DNA of 9,621 nucleotides from DUVT01 sp041675865. GTDB taxonomy: Bacteria; Bacillota_I; Bacilli_A; ML615J-28; CAG-698. The notes below the pieces were generated by a model that searched no databases, was not told the origin of the DNA, and worked only from the letters and a program-made list of their open reading frames with translations. The stretch covers positions 1 to 9,621 of the forward strand of contig JBAYTA010000069.1 of NCBI GenBank assembly GCA_041675865.1. Reading direction: 5' to 3'. The position numbers were made by a program, and so were the translations under genes. This document shows positions 1 to 5,488 of this stretch, piece by piece. Position 1 is the first letter of the stretch, and each line of letters starts with the position of its first letter.

Positions 1-2
1 AT

Positions 3-149
3 GATTCTAATTTTTATAGTTATGCTCAAGTAAGAATATGGCTAGAAGGGTGGGATCCAGATAACTTTGATGCTTTGTTGGATTCTAGTTTATCAATAAG
101 ATTTGCATTTGCAGTTACTGCTGCCCCAGTTATTGATCCTGAGGATTAA
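3..149 (+). CDS. C-terminal fragment of a TasA/camelysin-like (SipW-substrate) secreted protein, 5' end outside window
   Basis: Frame 3 is open from the first bases and ends at TAA 147-149, giving 48 residues of a C-terminus. The segment reads V-R-I-W-L-E-G-W-D-P-D-N-F, then a short beta-like stretch S-L-S-I-R-F-A-F, and ends in V-I-D-P-E-D. An I-W-x-E-G-x-D-P-D block close to the C-terminus followed by an alternating hydrophobic strand is, as I recall the family, typical of SipW-dependent matrix/camelysin-type proteins. The signal peptide and body lie upstream of the window. The strong hairpin terminator 35 bases later marks this as the last gene of its transcript. Two more proteins of the same broad style start at 8485 and 9141, so substrates flank the peptidase genes on both sides. 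The reading frame is secure; the family call rests on a short motif. Confidence 0.6.
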   Translation, partial: DSNFYSYAQVRIWLEGWDPDNFDALLDSSLSIRFAFAVTAAPVIDPED

Positions 150-183
150 GCAAAATTAACCCAATAAAATTACATATTATATT

Positions 184-215
184 AGAGTATTGTGAAGACA
201 ATACTCTTTTATTTA
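184..215 (+). terminator. Rho-independent terminator after the 3-149 gene
   Basis: A perfect 10-bp stem (AGAGTATTGT 184-193 and ACAATACTCT 198-207) encloses a GAAG tetraloop and runs straight into TTTTATTT. This is a textbook intrinsic terminator. It separates the upstream secreted-protein gene from the signal-peptidase operon. Confidence 0.9.
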
Positions 216-248
216 GATTCAAAACACTCTATCTACTACATTATTCTT

Positions 249-289
249 TCTTTTTATTTATAATATTACATCTTTTTATTTATAATATT
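249..289 (+). repeat. Two perfect 19-bp direct repeats, 22-bp period
   Basis: TCTTTTTATTTATAATATT occurs at 249-267 and again at 271-289, separated by ACA. The copies are identical. They lie between the terminator at 184 and the probable promoter of the 369 gene, within the gene-free stretch 150-368. They could be tandem regulator sites or a slippage duplication in AT-rich DNA. Nothing else gene-like is visible in this gap. Confidence 0.8.
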
Positions 290-299
290 CAAAATTATG

Positions 300-328
300 T
301 GGAAATTTTTATATTTATATGGTATTAT
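300..328 (+). promoter_or_regulatory. Possible extended -10 promoter for the signal peptidase/ATPase operon
   Basis: TATTAT at 323-328 is preceded by TGG (320-322), an extended -10 arrangement. TGGAAA at 300-305, 17 bp upstream, matches TTGACA at four of six bases. Transcription would start near 335, about 34 bases before the ATG at 369. The region is so AT-rich that TATGAT at 329-334 is an alternative -10, so the exact position is uncertain. Confidence 0.4.
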
Positions 329-368
329 TATGATAAGTTAATGAAAATGATTGAAGTGAGGATAAATT

Positions 369-1115
369 ATGGAAAGTAAATTAACAAAAGAAAGAGTTCT
401 AAGGATCTCTAAAATTACTCTGAATGTATTTTTTTATGTTGTTATTGTTTTGATATTATTATTTGCAATAGCTAATATGAAAGTAAAAACTACTGCTGAT
501 ATTCCTAATATATTTGGTGGTGGATTCTTATCAGTACAATCTGACTCTATGGATGGTAGTCAAGAAGATTCGTTTAAAGAGGGTGATTTGATATTTGTCA
601 ATATGTTAAATGACAAAGAAAGAGCTAAACTAGAAGTGGGAGATATAGTTACTTTTTATGGATCATTTTATAATGAAGCAACTGGAAAAAGAGATAGATT
701 TTTAAATACCCATAGAATTGTTAAAATATTATATAATGCAGATGATGAAATGGTATTAGTTACTCAGGGTGATAAAGTTGCTGAAATGGCTGGTAGAAAA
801 TATGGTGAAGGTGGAGAAAATGATGATAAGAATTACGAATCTCTATTTGCATCAGAAGCTATTGCTGTTTATACCGGATCATGGAGTGGTGCTGGGAAAA
901 CTTTAGATTATTTAAGATCACCAGCTGGCTTTGGTATATTTATTGTTTTACCTGCTGTATTGATTTTGATTGTGGAAGCATATTTCTTAATTAAAAATGT
1001 TTTAAGAATGAATAAAGAAAAACTTGATAAAGAATATCAAGAAAAAGATGAAGAAATGCGTAGACGCATTATGGAAGAGTTGAAACAACAACAAGAAGAG
1101 AAAACAGAAGAATAA
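369..1115 (+). CDS. Signal peptidase I, SipW/ER type (S26B), with charged C-terminal tail
   Basis: This 248-residue membrane protease should remove signal peptides from exported proteins at the outer face of the membrane. An N-terminal membrane segment spans about residues 17-36. The catalytic serine is S60 in S-D-S-M (58-61). H115 in N-T-H-R-I (113-117) replaces the lysine of ordinary bacterial LepB, which is the mark of the SipW/archaeal/eukaryotic type. The box V-T-Q-G-D (131-135) corresponds to the usual T-K-G-D and supplies D135. A second membrane segment covers about 188-208, followed by a highly charged, helix-prone cytoplasmic tail (212-248). The start is supported by AAGTGAGG at 354-361, seven bases before the ATG. 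It is the first gene of an operon with the ATPase at 1165 and the coiled-coil protein at 2731. Oddities are the longer segment after the serine (D-G-S-Q-E-D-S-F before K-E-G-D) and a Gly/Asp/Asn-rich insertion at about 141-155. The family is certain; whether it deserves the name sipW over the paralogue at 4700 is open. Confidence 0.92.
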   Translation: MESKLTKERVLRISKITLNVFFYVVIVLILLFAIANMKVKTTADIPNIFGGGFLSVQSDSMDGSQEDSFKEGDLIFVNMLNDKERAKLEVGDIVTFYGSFYNEATGKRDRFLNTHRIVKILYNADDEMVLVTQGDKVAEMAGRKYGEGGENDDKNYESLFASEAIAVYTGSWSGAGKTLDYLRSPAGFGIFIVLPAVLILIVEAYFLIKNVLRMNKEKLDKEYQEKDEEMRRRIMEELKQQQEEKTEE

Positions 1116-1164
1116 AATTTTAAAAAATTAGAAATAAAATAATATAACTAATGGGGGCTATTTA

Positions 1165-2712
1165 ATGGTTGAATTCTCAAGATATTATATAAATTTTATG
1201 AGAGAATTTTTTACTAACATCGGCAGTTTCTTCAAAAAGATTTTTGAGGCATTTGGCGATATTCTATATAGAGATATTGTTGAATATATAGATGAGTTAG
1301 GAAAGGCTAGTGGAAAATTCGGGTTATTAGATTGGGCAGTATTCTTTATTGTTACAATCATTAATTTCGTATTTTTCGCTTTTGTTCTCATTAGACTATA
1401 TCAATTATTAAGAAGATACTTTAAGTTTACAAAACGAGAAGTTGAAAAAGATGAGTTATTAGAAGAAATTTCATTACTTAACTTAAAGACTAGTGAATTA
1501 ATTGATGAAAAGAATAAGATACTTGCAATGAAAGTATCTAGTTTAGGAGTTGGTGCTGCACCATATCAAGAAGAAGCCGATGATGATTATGGGTTTGATG
1601 ACGAAGAAGCACCTAAGGTTGAAATTGAATCAAGATTTGTTAAGTTAACTGAAGTTGATGAAGAGTATAAAGATAAAATTACATCTGTTGTAATGAAAGA
1701 TGAAGATAATATAAACTTAGAACAATTAGTAGAAAGATTTGTTAACTTCTCTGCATCCCAACTTGGATTATATTATACTAAAAAAGTTATATCGATTTTT
1801 ATTGCTGGTATGGGTACATCAAGAATTATGATTCTTGAAGGTATTTCAGGTACTGGTAAAACTTCCCTTCCATATGCAATGGGTAAGTTTTTCTCACAAG
1901 ATGCAGCTATTGTTTCTGTACAACCATCTTGGAGAGATAGAGCAGAATTAATAGGATATTTAAATGAGTTTACTAAAAAGTTTAATGAAACAGACTTTTT
2001 AAAACATTTATATGAAGCAACATATCGAGAAGATTTAAGTTTTATCATCCTAGATGAGATGAACTTAGCTCGTGTTGAATATTATTTTGCGGAATTTTTA
2101 TCTATACTAGAAATGCCTAATCCTGAGGAATGGAAGATAGAAGTAGTTGCAAATAATCAACCAGGAGATCCTATAAATTTAGATGGTGGAAAAATAAAGA
2201 TCCCTCTGAATTTATGGTTTGTAGGTACTGCCAATAAGGATGACTCGACATTTACGATTACTGATAAAGTTTATGATAGAGCTGTTCCGATTGTAATGAA
2301 TACAAAATCTGAATATATTGATGCTCCATATACCGAACCCGTTGTAATGAGTTTTGAATATTTAGATAGTTTATATAAACAAGCAGAAAAAGAAAATCAA
2401 ATGTCTCCAAAGACACTTGACTCATTAATGAAGCTAGATTTATTTATAACTGCTAAGTTTAAAATTACATTTGGTAACCGTATTATGAAACAAATTAGGC
2501 AATTTATTCCTATTTATATAGCTTGTGGAAGAAGCGAATATGAAGGTTTAGACTATCTTTGTGCAAACAAAATTTTCCGTAAATTTGAAGCTTTAAACCT
2601 TGCCTTCTTACAAGAAGAAATAGATGAATTGATTGAATTAATAAATAAATTATTTGGAAAAGGTGAATTTTTGGAATCTATTAGTTTACTTGAAAGTTAT
2701 AAAGTCAGTTAA
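1165..2712 (+). CDS. Membrane-anchored AAA+ ATPase/GTPase, McrB-like (AAA_5 group)
   Basis: A 515-residue NTPase tied to the membrane. Residues 1-50 are amphipathic and one strong membrane segment lies at about 55-78. A helical, coiled-coil-prone stretch (88-125) and an acidic linker (135-150) follow. The AAA+ core has Walker A G-I-S-G-T-G-K-T-S (226-234), Walker B F-I-I-L-D-E-M-N (293-300) continuing into L-A-R-V-E-Y-Y-F-A-E-F-L, a sensor-1 block G-T-A-N-K-D-D-S (354-361), and Y-D-R-A (370-373) as probable arginine finger. N357-x-x-D360 follows the N-x-x-D signature of McrB GTPases (G-T-M-N-T-A-D-R-S in E. coli McrB, from memory), so GTP may be the substrate. A lid-like helical region, with F-G-N-R-I-M (436-441), occupies about 415-515. 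A GGGGG ribosome site lies at 1153-1157. The downstream gene, 18 bases on, resembles a McrC-side DUF2357 protein, which strengthens the McrB reading. A membrane anchor and a signal-peptidase partner are not usual for McrB; an envelope motor or membrane-bound defence ATPase are both possible. Confidence 0.8.
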   Translation: MVEFSRYYINFMREFFTNIGSFFKKIFEAFGDILYRDIVEYIDELGKASGKFGLLDWAVFFIVTIINFVFFAFVLIRLYQLLRRYFKFTKREVEKDELLEEISLLNLKTSELIDEKNKILAMKVSSLGVGAAPYQEEADDDYGFDDEEAPKVEIESRFVKLTEVDEEYKDKITSVVMKDEDNINLEQLVERFVNFSASQLGLYYTKKVISIFIAGMGTSRIMILEGISGTGKTSLPYAMGKFFSQDAAIVSVQPSWRDRAELIGYLNEFTKKFNETDFLKHLYEATYREDLSFIILDEMNLARVEYYFAEFLSILEMPNPEEWKIEVVANNQPGDPINLDGGKIKIPLNLWFVGTANKDDSTFTITDKVYDRAVPIVMNTKSEYIDAPYTEPVVMSFEYLDSLYKQAEKENQMSPKTLDSLMKLDLFITAKFKITFGNRIMKQIRQFIPIYIACGRSEYEGLDYLCANKIFRKFEALNLAFLQEEIDELIELINKLFGKGEFLESISLLESYKVS

Positions 2713-2730
2713 TAAAGGTGGTGAAACGCT

Positions 2731-4599
2731 ATGAAAAAAGATGATTTAGCAGTCTTTTATAAAAACATTACTGAAACCCTTAAGATTGAGGAAGAAAATG
2801 AGAAATTCACGAGATATTTTTATAATTCTTTTTTAGCAGGCGACACTACAGTTTACCAAAGAAACATAGCTGAATTTAAAAACTTTGATAATGAATGGAT
2901 AGAAAAATTGGAAGACTATTTTCCAAGTTTAGATAAAATATTAAGAAACCCTAAGTCAGTATTAAGATATGATGAAGAAATAACGATAATCGAAAAAGCA
3001 AAAAAAGTTACATCACAATCGATTAGACATTTAGCTGCGAATTCCCATTTAATTAAAGAAGTACATGAGAATGGTGATATAATTCCGAATAAGATTCTCA
3101 CAACTAATCCTGAAATTGAATATGGAATTTATGAAAATAGATTTATTATGACTTTAATCCAAAGATTAGCTACATTTGTTGGTAATCGTTATGAAGTTAT
3201 AAAAAGTAATATCCAATCATATCAAAGAAGACATCTAAGTCTTACAAGTAATTTTGATTTAAATAATAATAATATTAATTTAAATATTGATATGGTTGTA
3301 AGAAGTGAAGTTGATGATTCTGATTTAAAAGAAAGAAATAATAGATTATTTGAAAGGGTTACTAAATTATATAAAACTGTTCATGGTTATATGATATCTC
3401 CATTTATGAGAGAATTGGCTGGTAAAAAACCTGTTTTACCACCGATCATGAAAACAAACATTATTTTAAAGAACCCTGATTTTAGAAACGCTTATGATTT
3501 ATGGATATTCTTGGATAAATATAATGCATTAGTTTATGATATAGATGTTCAAGAAAGAGACATGAATTTGGATGCAAATTTTGTTGCTAGTTTAAATCAA
3601 TTATCTTTATTGGCATATGCTTATATTTTATATAATCAAGAAGATAGAAAAGAAGAATATGCTGCTGAAGATATGGTACAATATGTACGTAAAGCAACAA
3701 AAATTGTTAGAACTAATCCAAAAGACATGGTAGATAATCCTGATGCTATTGCTATGGAAGATAATACCATTAATGAATACTATTTAGATCAAAACCAAAG
3801 AATATTTAAGAAATCTTTAGTTGATTTGCTTGGCGATAATATCTCTTATGAAGATGCTCTAAAAACAGCAATGAAACAAACTATGGATATTACTAATAGT
3901 TTGTATAAGTCTGTATTTGATTTAAATCCTGATATTCAAAGTGAAGCAGAAACGTATAAAAAAACTGACTTAAATTTTGAATTATCAGAAGCAAAGAAAA
4001 AAGCTGAGATAGCTAAAATAGTTAGAGAAACAAAAGAAGAAGATTATAAGCAATCGATTGATTTAGAAAAAGAACAACTTAAAACTATTAATGATTTAAA
4101 TAAGGAAATAATTAAATCACATAGTGTTAGGAAGAAAAAAGCAAAAGATCAAATTGAAAAAGATAGTATTGAAATTGAACAAGAAAAGGTAAAATCAGCA
4201 AGAGAGATTGCAGCTGAGAAAAAGAAAAAAGTTTTAGAATCGATAGAAGAACTTGCTAAGATGAGAAAAAATCTGTTTGAAGAGCAAAAGAAAATCACAA
4301 ATGAACTTCAATCAGTTGTAGATAAAGAATTAATTGCCGCAGAAAAAGAAAGAGCAAAATTAGAAAGACAAGAAACTCTTGCAAGATTAAGAGAAGAAAG
4401 AAAACTTGCCATTCAAAGAGAAAGAGAATTGTTCAGAGAAGCAAGAGACAAGTTACGTGCTAAATATCGAGAATTACATAAGCAAATTGTTGAAAACGAA
4501 AAAGCTAATCGACAACTTGAAATTGATAGGTTACAAGAACAATTTAGAATCCGAAGAGAACAAGAACTTGAAAAAGTGCGATTACGAATGCAAGGTTAA
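2731..4599 (+). CDS. DUF2357-like (McrC-side) protein with long C-terminal coiled coil
   Basis: 622 residues, no signal peptide or membrane segment, probably cytoplasmic. The N-terminal half resembles DUF2357 proteins that accompany McrB-like NTPases: I-x-x-N-P-K-S-V-L (70-78), Y-G-I-Y-E-N-R-F (131-138, compare the family's Y-D-T-x-E-N-R-F), and N-P-D-F-R-N-A-Y-D-L-W-I-F-L (248-261). The recognition is by motif memory, not by search. A short Asn run sits at 178-181. In family members a PD-(D/E)XK nuclease usually follows; here residues 265-410 show no clear D...E-x-K arrangement. From about 415 to the end the chain is a nearly continuous Lys/Glu/Arg-rich heptad-like helix of some 200 residues. 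The start has a strong AAGGTGGTGA site (2715-2724) and follows the ATPase by 18 bases, so both proteins are probably made together and interact. Likely roles are an ATPase partner acting as scaffold or clamp, or a divergent effector. It is the last gene before a hairpin terminator. Confidence 0.65.
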   Translation: MKKDDLAVFYKNITETLKIEEENEKFTRYFYNSFLAGDTTVYQRNIAEFKNFDNEWIEKLEDYFPSLDKILRNPKSVLRYDEEITIIEKAKKVTSQSIRHLAANSHLIKEVHENGDIIPNKILTTNPEIEYGIYENRFIMTLIQRLATFVGNRYEVIKSNIQSYQRRHLSLTSNFDLNNNNINLNIDMVVRSEVDDSDLKERNNRLFERVTKLYKTVHGYMISPFMRELAGKKPVLPPIMKTNIILKNPDFRNAYDLWIFLDKYNALVYDIDVQERDMNLDANFVASLNQLSLLAYAYILYNQEDRKEEYAAEDMVQYVRKATKIVRTNPKDMVDNPDAIAMEDNTINEYYLDQNQRIFKKSLVDLLGDNISYEDALKTAMKQTMDITNSLYKSVFDLNPDIQSEAETYKKTDLNFELSEAKKKAEIAKIVRETKEEDYKQSIDLEKEQLKTINDLNKEIIKSHSVRKKKAKDQIEKDSIEIEQEKVKSAREIAAEKKKKVLESIEELAKMRKNLFEEQKKITNELQSVVDKELIAAEKERAKLERQETLARLREERKLAIQRERELFREARDKLRAKYRELHKQIVENEKANRQLEIDRLQEQFRIRREQELEKVRLRMQG

Positions 4600-4611
4600 T
4601 TTCATATATAT

Positions 4612-4640
4612 TTATCATGCTTGTTCATTAAGGTTATTAT
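4612..4640 (+). promoter_or_regulatory. Possible promoter for the second signal peptidase
   Basis: TTATCA (4612-4617) and TATTAT (4635-4640) are separated by exactly 17 bp and match the consensus hexamers at four and five of six bases. A start near 4647 would place the hairpin at 4660-4678 inside the 5' leader of the gene at 4700. There is too little room for a promoter between that hairpin and the start codon, so a promoter upstream of the hairpin, or read-through, is needed. Confidence 0.35.
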
Positions 4641-4659
4641 TTAGAAATTAAAGAAATAA

Positions 4660-4685
4660 TGGAGCATGCTGTGCTCCAATTTTTC
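4660..4685 (+). terminator. Terminator-like hairpin ending 15-20 bases before the next start codon
   Basis: TGGAGCA (4660-4666) and TGCTCCA (4672-4678) form a 7-bp stem with a TGCTG loop, followed by AT and then TTTTC, giving a five-base T run at 4680-4684. It should end transcripts of the 369-4599 operon. Because the start codon of the next gene is at 4700, the same hairpin may also act as an attenuator for that gene. Confidence 0.75.
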
Positions 4686-4699
4686 TTATTTGGTGTATT

Positions 4700-5341
4700 A
4701 TGAAGAAAGTAAAAAAAATTTTAAATATTGTAACAAATGTTACAACAATTATTTTGTTCTTTCTAACAATTACAGTTTTAATTGTTGGAATAAGAGCAAA
4801 TAGTCAAAATAAAATTCCGAAATTACTTGGGTATACATATTCTGTAGTCCCAACAAATTCTATGGTTCCAACTATTCAAGTAGGAGACATTGTAATTACA
4901 AAAGAAAAAGATTTTGAAGAAGTTGATGTGGAAGATATTATTGTCTTCTATTCACAAAGAGACAATAAATATATTGTTCATAGAGTTGTTGAGATCAAAG
5001 AAGAAGGAACATTAATTACTAAAGGTGATAATAATCCTGCAAAAGATCCTGATGAAGTTACTAGTGAAAACTATGTTGGTACAGTTGTAAAGATAGTTCG
5101 TAAGGTTGGAACATTAGTATTGAATTATAGAAATATTATGTTTACTATAATTATCTTAATTTTTGTTATTATAATAATAAATGAAGTTAAAAATATAATT
5201 AAAAATATCAATGAAGATAGACGTCAAAAATTAGAACAACAATTATTGGAAAAATATAGTACAGATGATAATGATATTATTGTAGACAACAATAAAGATA
5301 GTGATCTAGATAATATTAAAGATAAAGAAAAAGAGAAATAA
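4700..5341 (+). CDS. sipW: Signal peptidase I, SipW type (S26B)
   Basis: 213 residues, and a more classical SipW than the paralogue at 369. A membrane segment at about 14-32 is followed by Y-S-V-V-P-T-N-S-M-V-P-T-I-Q-V-G-D (47-63), with catalytic S54. Y-I-V-H-R-V-V (91-97) carries H94 in place of the LepB lysine, and L-I-T-K-G-D-N-N (105-112) supplies D110. G-T-V-V (127-130) and a C-terminal membrane segment (about 146-162) complete the family plan, followed by a charged Asp/Lys/Asn-rich tail. SipW enzymes process TasA-type matrix proteins; the secreted proteins at 8485 and 9141 and the fragment at 3 are the obvious candidates here. The ribosome site is weak (GGTG 4692-4695, four bases from the ATG), and a terminator-like hairpin sits just upstream, so expression may be low or conditional. 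The ATG at 4700 begins a normal M-K-K signal-anchor start. Confidence 0.93.
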   Translation: MKKVKKILNIVTNVTTIILFFLTITVLIVGIRANSQNKIPKLLGYTYSVVPTNSMVPTIQVGDIVITKEKDFEEVDVEDIIVFYSQRDNKYIVHRVVEIKEEGTLITKGDNNPAKDPDEVTSENYVGTVVKIVRKVGTLVLNYRNIMFTIIILIFVIIIINEVKNIIKNINEDRRQKLEQQLLEKYSTDDNDIIVDNNKDSDLDNIKDKEKEK

Positions 5342-5353
5342 CAGTAAATATAA

Positions 5354-5420
5354 TTGCATTAAATAATATTATAGATATTTTTGACTTTTTTGGCTAAAAG
5401 TAGTATAATTTGTAATGCAA
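5354..5420 (+). repeat. 8-bp inverted repeat flanking the 5381 promoter
   Basis: TTGCATTA (5354-5361) is the exact reverse complement of TAATGCAA (5413-5420). The arms lie on either side of the -35/-10 pair at 5381-5409, with the downstream arm at the expected transcription start. This could be a pair of operator half-sites for a looping repressor. An 8-bp match in AT-rich DNA can also arise by chance. Confidence 0.35.
5381..5409 (+). promoter_or_regulatory. Strong sigma-A-type promoter for the GGDEF/EAL gene
   Basis: TTGACT (5381-5386), a 17-bp spacer and a perfect TATAAT (5404-5409). Transcription should start around 5415-5417, leaving a leader of about 70 bases before the ATG at 5489. The sensor gene is therefore transcribed independently of the signal peptidase gene that ends at 5341. 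No convincing terminator was seen between 5341 and 5381. Confidence 0.85.
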
Positions 5421-5422
5421 AC

Positions 5423-5456
5423 TAGGGGAAATAGTTAGTTGGAATTTTGTCCCTTA
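5423..5456 (+). promoter_or_regulatory. Stem-loop in the 5' leader of the GGDEF/EAL gene
   Basis: TAGGGGA (5423-5429) can pair with TCCCTTA (5450-5456) in seven pairs including one G-U, and an inner AAT/ATT (5430-5432 with 5444-5446) may extend it. The hairpin is near the very start of the leader RNA and has no T run after it, so it is not a terminator. I do not recognise a known riboswitch; in particular the conserved parts of the c-di-GMP-I (GEMM) aptamer are absent. It may be an RNA-stabilising 5' hairpin or a small regulatory element. Confidence 0.3.
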
Positions 5457-5488
5457 AGGATGAAATTTAATGGGGTGAAAAAAAGTTT

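Noticed and set aside
1165..2712. MoxR-type ATPase
   Set aside because: The sensor-1 block G-T-A-N-K-D-D-S and the DUF2357-like neighbour fit McrB better; MoxR proteins normally have A-T-Q-N-P-x-E there and sit beside von Willebrand-domain genes.
1185..3101. Minus-strand open frames within 1185-1391, 1773-2048 and 2916-3101
   Set aside because: Each is entirely inside a strong + strand gene and has no recognisable domain or start signal.
4406..4651. 81-codon + strand frame overlapping the end of the coiled-coil gene
   Set aside because: It lies mostly within the well-supported gene 2731-4599 in another frame, has no ribosome site, and encodes a composition typical of an out-of-frame reading of Lys/Glu-rich coding DNA.
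5411..5488. c-di-GMP riboswitch in the leader of the GGDEF gene
   Set aside because: GCAAAC at 5417-5422 recalls part of the GEMM consensus, but the leader is too short and the other conserved blocks and stems are missing.
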